Assembly: GCA_017394765.1 (NCBI GenBank)
Contig: JAFPXF010000068.1
Location: 1-45,880 of the forward strand
Reading direction: 5' to 3'
From: Bacteroidales bacterium
GTDB lineage: Bacteria > Bacteroidota > Bacteroidia > Bacteroidales > WCHB1-69
DNA: 45,880 nucleotides
Part shown: in pieces, positions 39,044 to 45,880 of the stretch
Layout: the number at the start of each line of letters is the position of its first letter
Position numbering within the stretch: the first letter of the stretch is position 1
Made by a program: the position numbers and the translations under genes
Notes under the pieces: model-generated
The model's database searches: none
The model's input: only the letters and a program-made list of their open reading frames with translations
What the model was told of the DNA's origin: nothing

Positions 39044-39574
39044 TTAGTCGTCCAACTCGCTGTTGACCGAGATACCGAGTTTTTGGAGGATGGCATTGTT
39101 GATATCCCACTTTGGATCGGCATAGATGATGGTCATCTCCCCGGCCGTGTCGAACACAAAAGCATATCCTTTCTCTTTGGCATAGTCATTCACCGTGGAA
39201 ATGACACGGTCTTGAATCGGTTTCACCAATTCCTCTCTCTTTTTGAAGAGGTCTCCGTCTTGTCCGAAACGTTTTTTCTGAAGATCTTTGGCCGCTTTTT
39301 CCTGAGCGATGATGGCATCCTCGCGGTTCTTTTTCATCTGCTCCGGCATGGTGACGGACTCGACTTGGTATTTGCGGTACATGGAGTCAATGGAGGCGAA
39401 CTTGGCCTCGATCTCTTTTTGCCACATCACGGCCACGCGGTTCAACTCGGCTTGAGCCTCTTTGTACTCGGACATATTGCTGAGGATGTATTCGGAATTG
39501 ATATAAGCGTACTTCTGTGAAAATCCCGTCAGGGCAAGCAGGACGATCATAGCGGATAAGAACAGTTTTTTCAT
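39044..39574 (-). CDS. OmpH/Skp family periplasmic chaperone (first copy)
   Basis: A 176-residue OmpH-type protein (signal about 1-19; KYAYINSEYILSNMSEYKEA; GYAFVFDTAGEMTIIYADPK). It is more diverged than the other two and has a longer helical arm with a tryptophan (MWQKEIEAKFASID). It begins 76 bp after bamA. Three tandem Skp paralogues may form mixed trimers or serve different cargo. Confidence 0.92.
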   Translation of the reverse strand: MKKLFLSAMIVLLALTGFSQKYAYINSEYILSNMSEYKEAQAELNRVAVMWQKEIEAKFASIDSMYRKYQVESVTMPEQMKKNREDAIIAQEKAAKDLQKKRFGQDGDLFKKREELVKPIQDRVISTVNDYAKEKGYAFVFDTAGEMTIIYADPKWDINNAILQKLGISVNSELDD

Positions 39575-39650
39575 AGCTTTAAATTTTTACGTGTGATTAA
39601 CGTGACTATATATTTTTTATTTTAGTTGAAAACAACAGGTGCATAGACTA

Positions 39651-42278
39651 TCAATCTATGGATTGGTTTATTGAGATGTGGAAATGACTTCCCCAATCGG
39701 ACTTGGAGCGGCCTGGCACATCATCGAAGCCATAGCCCCAGTCGAAGCCCAACAGTCCGAACATAGGCAAATACACGCGCACGCCAAGGCCTGCGGACTT
39801 GTACATGTTAAACGGGTTGTACTGCCGTTTGTCGAGCCATCCTTTGCCGGCCTCGATGAAGGCCAGCACATAGACGGTGGCTGACGGATTGAGGGTAATG
39901 GGATAACGCAACTCGGCCGTGAACTTGTTGTAGATGCTGGCTCCCGTGGAGCTGCCGTCGAGATAAGGCGACAATACCTCGTCTTCGTAACCGCGCATGC
40001 CGATGACCTCACGACCGTCGTAGCTGAAGTTCGACAGCCCATCGCCGCCCAAATAGAATCGCCCGAACGGCGGGATGCCGATTTCCTTGTTATAACAACC
40101 CATGAAGCCCATCTTGAAGCGGACGTTAAGCACCAAATTCTGCACAATGCGCGTAAACCAAGAGGCACTGAACTTCCACTTGTGGAACTCCAGCCAACGG
40201 AACTTTTCCTGGTCGGTCATGGAACTGTAGTCCTTATGGCCGAACAGCGAATAGGGCGGGGTGAGCTGCACGCTGAAGCTGATATTCGAACCTTCCCGAG
40301 GATAGATCGGCGCATTGACAGAATTGCGGGCCAGGGTGAATATGTAGCTCAAACTGTTGGCATTACCATTATTGAAGAAATAGTAACCCGACCAGTTGGT
40401 GACGGTGTAGTATTCGTAGGAGAGCGTGTGCGACATCTGGAAATAGTCGTCCGGCCACTTGAGCTGGCTGGCCAAGGAGATGGAGGCACCTGCGATGCTG
40501 GAGGAGCGGAATCCAGTGGTATCCGTCTTTTTCATGCCATTGGTCTGACGTTGGTAAAAGACACCGATAGTGAGCGCGTTGGGCTTGCGGCCTCCGAGCC
40601 ATGGTTCTGTAAAGGAAGCATTATAGTACTGATAGAGCGCACCCGTGGTGGAGACGTTCAAGGACAGGCGCTGTCCGTCGCCACCAGGGATGGGTGTCCA
40701 GGCGTCCTTCTTGAAGAGCTTGCGAGTGGAGAAGTTGTTGAAGGCGATACCTGCCGTGATGACGAAACCTATGGCGCCATAACCCGCACTCAGAGAAAGC
40801 TGGTCAGAGCTGGTCTCCTCCACCACATAATTGATATCGACCGTGCCGTCGGCCTCATTGGGCTTGGGTTGCACATCCATCTTCTCCTGATTGAAATAAC
40901 CAAGCGACATGAGCACCTGCTGTGTGCGGATGATGTCGGCACGGTTGAACAATTGTCCGGGAATGGTGGTCACCTCACGCAAAATCACGTTGTCGTTGGT
41001 CTTGGTGTTTCCCGTCACCGTGATCTTGTTGTATCGGGCCTGTTTGCCTTCGCGAATGCGGATTTCGATGTCAATGGAGTCGTTTTCCACGGCGACCTCC
41101 ACAGGATTGGCGCTAAAGAAGAGGTATCCATTGTTCATGTAGAGCGAAGCCAGATCCTCACCGTCCTCCTTCATGGTCAGATTCTTGTTCAAGAGCGTCT
41201 GGTTATAGACATCGCCCTTGCTGATGCCAAGCAGGCGCGAGAGCATGCTGGTGGGGTAAATGGTGTTGCCCACGAATGTGATGTTGCGGAAATAGTAGCG
41301 CGGGCCCTCTTTCACATCGATGTCAATGTGCATGTCGCGACCATCCAGATAGAAGGTGTCGCGCGTGATGACAGCATCGCGGTATCCCAACTCATTGTAT
41401 TTGTTAATGAGGTTTACTTTGTCGTCCTCATACTTCTCTTTGATGAATTTGGACTTTTTGAAAATGCGCAGTTTGACGCGATCGGAGAAGTAATCATCCA
41501 AGTGCTCCTTGATATCTTTCGACTCATAATAGCCCTTGTGCCGCACGCAGTAGGCGATGGCCGTATCCAATTTATAGAAGGGCATGAAGAGGAATTTCTC
41601 CTTGGTCTCCTTCATGGAGCGGAGCAGGACGGCACTGGTCACCTCTTTGTTGCCCCGGATGTCGATTTTGGAGATGTGGACACGTTTGTACTTTTGGATA
41701 TCGAAGAGAATGCTCTTGGCATTTTTGATTTTCTCATCCGGGATTTCCTGCACGTTGACGGAGCAAGCATAGAAACCCTTGTCCACATAATAGTCACGAA
41801 TGATGTTGGCACAAGTGGTCTTCATGTTGTCGTTGATGATGTTGCCTTGTGAGATGTGCAGTTTCTCACGCAACTCGTTCTCTTCTGTCTTCGTGGTTCC
41901 CTTGAAGCCAAAGGAGACAAGGCGGGCACGGTCTTCGAGGCGCACATCCAGAAACGCGATGTTGCCATTGATGCGGGTGACCGTGATTTCGACATCGTCG
42001 TAGAGGCCGCTCCGCCATAAAGTTTTGATGCTTTTGGTAATCTCTTCGCCAGGTATGAGAATTTTGTCACCCACATGAAAAGAGAGGAGACGCTGGTCCA
42101 AGGGAGCAGTTCCAGAGGAGGTGATGCCGCCGATTTCATATTCCGTGGGGTTGGCGTAGTCGATCTTCACGGGCTTGTCAGGACCGTCATCACCCACCAC
42201 AACCTGTCCGTAACTTGCTATGTTGCAAATCACTGACAAAAAAAGGAGGATCGTTGCTACGTATTTTGTGAATTTCAT
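39651..42278 (-). CDS. bamA: Outer-membrane assembly factor BamA
   Basis: An 875-residue Omp85 protein. A signal peptide (about 1-24) is followed by five POTRA domains (for example DDVEITVTRINGNIAFLDVR; VHISKIDIRGNKEVTSAVLL; FRNITFVGNTIYPTSMLSRL) and a C-terminal beta-barrel with the conserved loop-6 region (around GMRGYEDEVLS). BamA inserts beta-barrel proteins in the outer membrane. The start at 42278 is supported by a promoter at 42302-42309 and by the signal peptide; the open frame continues upstream into uppS and is not expressed. The C-terminus (HFHISINQSID) lacks the terminal aromatic residue usual in barrel proteins. Confidence 0.95.
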   Translation of the reverse strand: MKFTKYVATILLFLSVICNIASYGQVVVGDDGPDKPVKIDYANPTEYEIGGITSSGTAPLDQRLLSFHVGDKILIPGEEITKSIKTLWRSGLYDDVEITVTRINGNIAFLDVRLEDRARLVSFGFKGTTKTEENELREKLHISQGNIINDNMKTTCANIIRDYYVDKGFYACSVNVQEIPDEKIKNAKSILFDIQKYKRVHISKIDIRGNKEVTSAVLLRSMKETKEKFLFMPFYKLDTAIAYCVRHKGYYESKDIKEHLDDYFSDRVKLRIFKKSKFIKEKYEDDKVNLINKYNELGYRDAVITRDTFYLDGRDMHIDIDVKEGPRYYFRNITFVGNTIYPTSMLSRLLGISKGDVYNQTLLNKNLTMKEDGEDLASLYMNNGYLFFSANPVEVAVENDSIDIEIRIREGKQARYNKITVTGNTKTNDNVILREVTTIPGQLFNRADIIRTQQVLMSLGYFNQEKMDVQPKPNEADGTVDINYVVEETSSDQLSLSAGYGAIGFVITAGIAFNNFSTRKLFKKDAWTPIPGGDGQRLSLNVSTTGALYQYYNASFTEPWLGGRKPNALTIGVFYQRQTNGMKKTDTTGFRSSSIAGASISLASQLKWPDDYFQMSHTLSYEYYTVTNWSGYYFFNNGNANSLSYIFTLARNSVNAPIYPREGSNISFSVQLTPPYSLFGHKDYSSMTDQEKFRWLEFHKWKFSASWFTRIVQNLVLNVRFKMGFMGCYNKEIGIPPFGRFYLGGDGLSNFSYDGREVIGMRGYEDEVLSPYLDGSSTGASIYNKFTAELRYPITLNPSATVYVLAFIEAGKGWLDKRQYNPFNMYKSAGLGVRVYLPMFGLLGFDWGYGFDDVPGRSKSDWGSHFHISINQSID

Positions 42279-42301
42279 TCGCGGTTTTAGAAAATTGGCG
42301 G

Positions 42302-42309
42302 CAAAGATA
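42302..42309 (-). promoter_or_regulatory. Promoter -7 element of bamA-ompH
   Basis: Minus strand TATCTTTG followed by CCGCC, a perfect match, 23 bp upstream of the bamA start and between uppS and bamA. Confidence 0.65.
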
Positions 42310-42318
42310 GTGAAAATA

Positions 42319-43068
42319 TCATTGTTCACGGACCTGCTCTCCCGTTTTTCCATAACGACGTTCCCTGTGTTGGAAATCGAGCACAATTTCGCGGAGGTCC
42401 TTTTTCCTGAAATCGGGCCACATGGTGGGTACGAAGAAGAGTTCAGTGTAAGCGATTTGCCAGAGCAGGAAATTGCTGACACGGCAGTCGCCACCTGTGC
42501 GTATAAGGATATCAGGATCGGGAATTTCGCCGTGATAGAGGCAGTGCTGCACGGTCTCCGTGGTGACCGTCTCGGGGTCGAGGGTGCCGGAGGCGGCTTC
42601 TCGGGCCACCTTGCGGGCCATATCGACCAACTCGGCACGTCCGCTGTAGCTGAGGGCGAGCACCACAGTGAGCCCGTCGTTGCCAGCCGTGCGGTCGATG
42701 GCGTCCTGCAGGACGGCGCGACTGTTGTCGGGCAGGTCGCCCAAGCGGCCTGTGACTTGCAGCCGGACGTGGTTTTTCATCAGTCCGTCCAGCTCGTTGT
42801 GAATGGCCTGCACAAGCAGTCCCATGAGCATTTCGACCTCCTCGCGGGGCCGGTTCCAGTTTTCCGTGGAGAAGGCGTACAGCGTCAGGTAGGGGATGCC
42901 CATTTCACCGGCACCTTCGATGACACTACGCACAGCCTCCACGCCATGCTTGTGGCCGTATGTGCGCTCGCGGCCTTGCTGTTGCGCCCAGCGTCCGTTG
43001 CCATCCATGATGATGGCCACATGCCGCGGCAATCTGGCGGGATCGAGAACTCTTTCCGTCTGGTCCAT
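42319..43068 (-). CDS. uppS: Isoprenyl transferase (undecaprenyl diphosphate synthase)
   Basis: A 249-residue cis-prenyltransferase making the C55 lipid carrier for cell-wall and surface polysaccharides. Motifs are clear: HVAIIMDGNGRWA with catalytic D22, YAFSTENWNRP, ALSYSGRAELVDMAR, and DILIRTGGDCRVSNFLLWQI. It lies between the DUF6089 gene and bamA, as in other Bacteroidales. Confidence 0.96.
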   Translation of the reverse strand: MDQTERVLDPARLPRHVAIIMDGNGRWAQQQGRERTYGHKHGVEAVRSVIEGAGEMGIPYLTLYAFSTENWNRPREEVEMLMGLLVQAIHNELDGLMKNHVRLQVTGRLGDLPDNSRAVLQDAIDRTAGNDGLTVVLALSYSGRAELVDMARKVAREAASGTLDPETVTTETVQHCLYHGEIPDPDILIRTGGDCRVSNFLLWQIAYTELFFVPTMWPDFRKKDLREIVLDFQHRERRYGKTGEQVREQ

Positions 43069-43079
43069 CCTGCGAAAGA

Positions 43080-43958
43080 TTAATGGCGGGGGTGACGAGG
43101 TTTGAGCAGGTCGCAGGTCTTGGACTCGTTACCGAACTTGACCGTGAAGAAAATGCCCGCAAAGGAGTAGATGTCGGTCGTACGGACATTACCGCGCTGT
43201 GTGCCGGCGACATTGAAGGGATAGGGCTCGTGTGTCGAGGGGTTTGTGAGCTCGGGGGTGCGGTCGGCCAGGTCGGCAGGGATGCTGCCGCGCTGCTCGC
43301 GGATGATCTCGTTGTCGAAATAGACTCCACGCACATCGTCGAGATAGTCGGTGAACGTGTATCGGATGCCCCATTCGGCGCCGATGGTGAAGTGGCGTCC
43401 GATATTGACCTTGATGCCGATGCCAAAGGGGATGGCGACGTTGGTCAGGGAGTAGCGCTTGGTGACCAGGCCGTTGGTGTCGGCAATGCCCTGCCCTTCC
43501 GTGCCGAGGCTCTGCAGCTCATACCATGTGCCGGCGGAGTCCAGCTGTGCCTGCGGGTTGAAAGAGAAGAGCGTGATGCCCGCGAAGATATAGGGCGTGA
43601 AGTGGTTTTTCTGCGGCACGTTATACAGTTTCAAGAAGTTGAGTTCGGCCACCGCCGAAAATTCCGTGATAGGCGACATGAAGCTGAGATTCCGCGTGTT
43701 GTTGAAGGCGGCGTCGGAGGCGGAGACTTTCCCGAACAGGAAGTTGCCCCTGACGGCCCATCGGGGCGAGATGTTGTACCGGTAGGCGAAGCCGCCGGCG
43801 AGGTGTGAGTTCTTGAACAGCTTGGATTGGTTGATATCGCCAAGATAGAAGGTGGTGCCGAAGAGAGCACCGAATTCGGAGCTTTGCGCGCGCGCCGGCG
43901 CGATGCCTTGCAGCAGCATGCAGACGACACAGGCGATGATGATGGATATCCTTTTCAC
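43080..43958 (-). CDS. DUF6089 family outer-membrane beta-barrel-like protein
   Basis: About 292 residues with a signal peptide (ISIIIACVVCMLLQGIAPAR) and an amphipathic beta-strand pattern (GALFGTTFYLGDIN; FTPYIFAGITLFSFNP; FTIGAEWGIRYTFTDYLDDV) typical of DUF6089 proteins encoded before uppS in this phylum. It is probably an 8-stranded outer-membrane barrel. The start is taken as GTG at 43958 because it yields a normal signal peptide; an ATG at 43997 is an alternative. The open frame extends far upstream over the infC promoter and is not credible there. Confidence 0.85.
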   Translation of the reverse strand: MKRISIIIACVVCMLLQGIAPARAQSSEFGALFGTTFYLGDINQSKLFKNSHLAGGFAYRYNISPRWAVRGNFLFGKVSASDAAFNNTRNLSFMSPITEFSAVAELNFLKLYNVPQKNHFTPYIFAGITLFSFNPQAQLDSAGTWYELQSLGTEGQGIADTNGLVTKRYSLTNVAIPFGIGIKVNIGRHFTIGAEWGIRYTFTDYLDDVRGVYFDNEIIREQRGSIPADLADRTPELTNPSTHEPYPFNVAGTQRGNVRTTDIYSFAGIFFTVKFGNESKTCDLLKPRHPRH

Positions 43959-44053
43959 TTTTAATTGATTTTGGGTTGGATTTGCATCCGTGACCATTGA
44001 TTGAACATGTTCCAAAACGAAAGGCGGACAAGTCAGCCTTCCGTTTAACGCTG

Positions 44054-44061
44054 CAAAAATA
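44054..44061 (-). promoter_or_regulatory. Promoter -7 element of DUF6089-uppS
   Basis: Minus strand TATTTTTG followed by CAGCG, a perfect match, divergent from the infC promoter. Confidence 0.65.
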
Positions 44062-44101
44062 AAAAAATTACGGTTACCAATAGAATAAATTAAAAAAAGT
44101 G

Positions 44102-44109
44102 TATTTTTG
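44102..44109 (+). promoter_or_regulatory. Promoter -7 element of infC-rpmI-rplT
   Basis: GTGTATTTTTGCCGCC, a perfect match, about 50 bp before the infC start. Confidence 0.7.
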
Positions 44110-44159
44110 CCGCCCAAAAATTTATAAGTAAAGAATTTAATATTAAAAAGAAAGGAGCC

Positions 44160-44726
44160 TTGATTAGCACACCGAACAACAAGCCGCGCAATCCCATGGG
44201 CCCGCGTCCGAAAAAGGAGAGCCAGCACAGAATCAACGAACACATTACCGCCCAGACGGTTCGCGTCGTCGGCGAGAATTTCGAGCCCAAGATAGTCTCC
44301 CTGCGGGAGGCTTTGGCCATTGCAGACCAGTACGAACTTGACCTCGTGGAAATCTCCCCCAACACCACCCCGCCCGTGTGCAAGGTGATGGATTACCAAA
44401 AGTACCTCTACGAGCAGAAGAGGAAAGCCAAGGAAATCAAGGCCAACAGCGCCAAGACCGTCGTCAAGGAAATCCGCATGGGTCCCCAGACCGACGACCA
44501 CGACTTCAACTTCAAGTGCAACCACGCCATCAAGTTCCTGCAAGACGGCTACAAGGTGAAATTGCAGGTCTATTTCAGAGGGCGTTCCATCGTCTATAAG
44601 GACCAGGGCGAGTTGCTGTTGCTCCGTTTCGCCGAGCGCCTCGCCGACTACGGCAAGCCCGATCAGATGCCGACCCTCATGGGCCGCAACATGACGATGA
44701 TCATCAGCCCGAAGTCGAAGAAATAA
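44160..44726 (+). CDS. infC: Translation initiation factor IF-3
   Basis: A 188-residue IF-3 with N-terminal domain (RINEHITAQTVRVVGENFEP), linker and C-terminal domain (MGPQTDDHDFNFKCNHAIKF; VKLQVYFRGRSI). It keeps ribosomal subunits apart and checks the start codon. No ATG is available at the right place. The choices are TTG at 44160, only two bases after the AAAGGAG (44151-44157), and ATT at 44163 with a better five-base spacing. The well-known AUU start of infC in other bacteria lets IF-3 repress its own synthesis, and ATT is plausible here. rpmI and rplT follow in the usual order. Confidence 0.95.
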   Translation: MISTPNNKPRNPMGPRPKKESQHRINEHITAQTVRVVGENFEPKIVSLREALAIADQYELDLVEISPNTTPPVCKVMDYQKYLYEQKRKAKEIKANSAKTVVKEIRMGPQTDDHDFNFKCNHAIKFLQDGYKVKLQVYFRGRSIVYKDQGELLLLRFAERLADYGKPDQMPTLMGRNMTMIISPKSKK

Positions 44727-44774
44727 ACACGAAACACAGTAAACGCATCATAAAAACTTTTAAAACTCAAAGAA

Positions 44775-44972
44775 ATGCCAAAAATCAAATCCAAGTCCGC
44801 CGCCAAGAAGAGATTCACTCTGACCGGCACCGGCAAAATCAAGAGACATCACGCTTATCACAGCCACATTCTCACCAAAAAGAGTACCAAGAGAAAACGC
44901 AACCTGGCCTACAGCGCCATCGTGGAGCACAACTTGGACCGCACTGTCCGTCAAATGCTCGGAATGTGCTAA
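44775..44972 (+). CDS. rpmI: 50S ribosomal protein L35
   Basis: A 65-residue, very basic protein matching bL35 ([20 protein letters not shown] ... [20 protein letters not shown]). Part of the infC-rpmI-rplT operon. Confidence 0.96.
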   Translation: MPKIKSKSAAKKRFTLTGTGKIKRHHAYHSHILTKKSTKRKRNLAYSAIVEHNLDRTVRQMLGMC

Positions 44973-45069
44973 CAACTAACATCAATTATTAACTAAAACA
45001 AAAACTTCACGCTCAGCCAAACAAGAGTTTAGTCATTAAACCGCTGACGGGAAAAGAAAGGAATCAATT
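44973..45069 (+). promoter_or_regulatory. Possible leader element before rplT
   Basis: The 97-base gap contains a hairpin (GTTTA/TAAAC near 45029-45043) inside a larger imperfect CTCAGC/GCTGAC pairing. In many bacteria ribosomal protein L20 regulates its operon by binding such a leader. I cannot confirm a known leader class from the sequence alone. Confidence 0.35.
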
Positions 45070-45414
45070 ATGCCAAGATCAGTCAATCACGTTGCTTCCA
45101 AAGCAAGAAGAAAAAAGATTTTGAAACGTACCCGTGGGTACTTCGGCAAACGTAAAAACGTTTGGACCGTTGCAGTCAATTCGTGGGAGAAGGGCCAGCA
45201 GTATGCCTACCGCGACAGAAAAGCGAAAAAGAGAAATTTCCGCAGCTTGTGGATCACCCGTATCAACGCCGGTGCCCGCATCAACGGAATGTCCTATTCT
45301 GTCCTCATGGGCAATCTGGCCAAGAAGGGTGTCGCGCTCAACCGCAAAGCCCTTGCCGACCTCGCGATGAACAATCCTGAGGCATTCAAGGCTATCGTTG
45401 ACCTCGTCAAATAG
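45070..45414 (+). CDS. rplT: 50S ribosomal protein L20
   Basis: A 114-residue bL20 protein ([60 protein letters not shown]), a primary binder of 23S rRNA needed early in 50S assembly and often the autoregulator of its operon. Confidence 0.97.
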   Translation: MPRSVNHVASKARRKKILKRTRGYFGKRKNVWTVAVNSWEKGQQYAYRDRKAKKRNFRSLWITRINAGARINGMSYSVLMGNLAKKGVALNRKALADLAMNNPEAFKAIVDLVK

Positions 45415-45461
45415 TCATATAGCCCGATTTTTAATTAGCAACCTGCGTTTACTGGATACAG

Positions 45462-45487
45462 ATGGCACCCGCACGGGTGCCATTTTC
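45462..45487 (+). terminator. Intrinsic terminator after rplT
   Basis: ATGGCACCCG (45462-45471) pairs with CGGGTGCCAT (45474-45483), followed by TTTCG. Ends the infC-rpmI-rplT transcript. Confidence 0.8.
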
Positions 45488-45582
45488 GTTTGGAATTGTT
45501 GCAAAGTAGGTTTGTTTTCAATTTTGGCAGTTGAATTTGTGTCGCAACATTTTTATATTATATACCGTTATGTGGAAAAATG

Positions 45583-45590
45583 TATTTTTG
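45583..45590 (+). promoter_or_regulatory. Promoter -7 element of the last gene
   Basis: TATTTTTG followed by CACGAC, a perfect match, 14 bp upstream of the ATG at 45605. Confidence 0.65.
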
Positions 45591-45604
45591 CACGACTTTT
45601 TTTT

Positions 45605-45880
45605 ATGCAAATATTTATTGAAGCACATAGAATTTGGATGGCTTTACTCGGCATTCTATGCTTAGGCGGCCTCTCGGCACAAGTTGTATTACCTGACAAC
45701 ATTGTGCCTGCGGACTGCACAACGGATGTGGAAGCGATAGACTGGGGAATCGTCCAAGGAGCCAGCAGCCAACCGCTGTCGCACATGTACGCCCAACCCT
45801 ACATCGGTGACATTGACAACGACGGTCTGTCCGAGATTGTCACGGTAGGATACTACAATTCGCCCAGTCAAGCCTCTTCC
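45605..45880 (+). CDS. Secreted FG-GAP/VCBS-like repeat protein, 5' part only
   Basis: The frame is open from ATG 45605 to the right edge (92 codons seen). It begins with a signal peptide (WMALLGILCLGGLSAQ, cleaved near residue 25). DIDNDGLSEIVTVGYYN is the calcium-binding-like loop of an FG-GAP/VCBS beta-propeller blade. Similar proteins in this phylum often end in a T9SS sorting domain, which would lie outside the window. Identity beyond the first blade cannot be stated. Confidence 0.7.
   Translation, partial: MQIFIEAHRIWMALLGILCLGGLSAQVVLPDNIVPADCTTDVEAIDWGIVQGASSQPLSHMYAQPYIGDIDNDGLSEIVTVGYYNSPSQASS

Noticed and set aside
40182..41852. A 556-codon plus-strand open frame
   Set aside because: Fully antisense to bamA, whose POTRA and barrel parts are certain; no ribosome binding site or motif.

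Overview
The window is a piece of a Bacteroidota chromosome, most likely an uncultured, T9SS-bearing member of the Bacteroidales. Four things support this. Most upstream regions carry the Bacteroidota -7 element (TAnnTTTG, usually TATTTTTGC). Two proteins end in type IX secretion sorting domains. The order DUF6089-uppS-bamA-ompH-ompH and the trio rpsU-xerC-hpf are typical of the phylum. Lipoproteins and BspA-type repeats also fit. No replication origin, rRNA operon, complete insertion sequence or CRISPR array is visible.

Layout. 1-3.0 kb: a SIMPL-domain protein and rpsU-xerC-hpf, all on the minus strand. 3.0-8.0 kb: a minus-strand operon wbpE-like aminotransferase, wbpD-like acetyltransferase, an 868-residue secreted protein with a gliding-motility-type C-terminus, and a glutathione-peroxidase lipoprotein. 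8.1-12.7 kb: a T9SS-exported BspA leucine-rich-repeat protein, a YitT transporter-like protein, and a Ser/Thr kinase joined through one membrane helix to an outward-facing BspA repeat domain. 12.7-24.2 kb: an accessory region, mostly of lower GC. It holds regulators, a DUF4143 ATPase, two PD-(D/E)XK nuclease-like proteins, an OmpA-domain membrane protein, two DUF4230 proteins, several small orphans, an ORF6N/PLD protein and a decayed gene copy with REP-like palindromes. 24.2-37.9 kb: housekeeping genes (DUF1015, glycosyltransferase, TPR-ribH-fmt, HU, trmH, rfbD, tRNA-Thr, tuf, tRNA-Trp, metF). Among them sit a two-cysteine DsrC with a NarI/DsrM-like cytochrome b, a beta-CASP hydrolase, and a four-helix-bundle gene bracketed by long inverted repeats. 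37.9-44.0 kb: the outer-membrane assembly cluster (ompH x3, bamA, uppS, DUF6089) on the minus strand. 44.1-45.9 kb: infC-rpmI-rplT and the start of a secreted FG-GAP-like protein cut by the window edge.

The most interesting stretch is 13.3-15.7 kb. A 17-bp site (AATGGGTCAAAATGGGT) lies upstream of two separate promoters at exactly the same distance from the -7 element. One promoter drives a DNA-binding-like protein and the other a PD-(D/E)XK protein. A third, 12-bp copy overlaps the start of a divergent transcript. That transcript has a long leader that can fold into two mutually exclusive structures, one of them an intrinsic terminator, just before an HTH gene. Between these genes, three copies of an 18-mer spaced exactly 33 bp apart sit upstream of the ATPase promoter. 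Together they look like an undescribed regulated module; its biological role is unknown. No computation was run; all calls come from reading the sequence.
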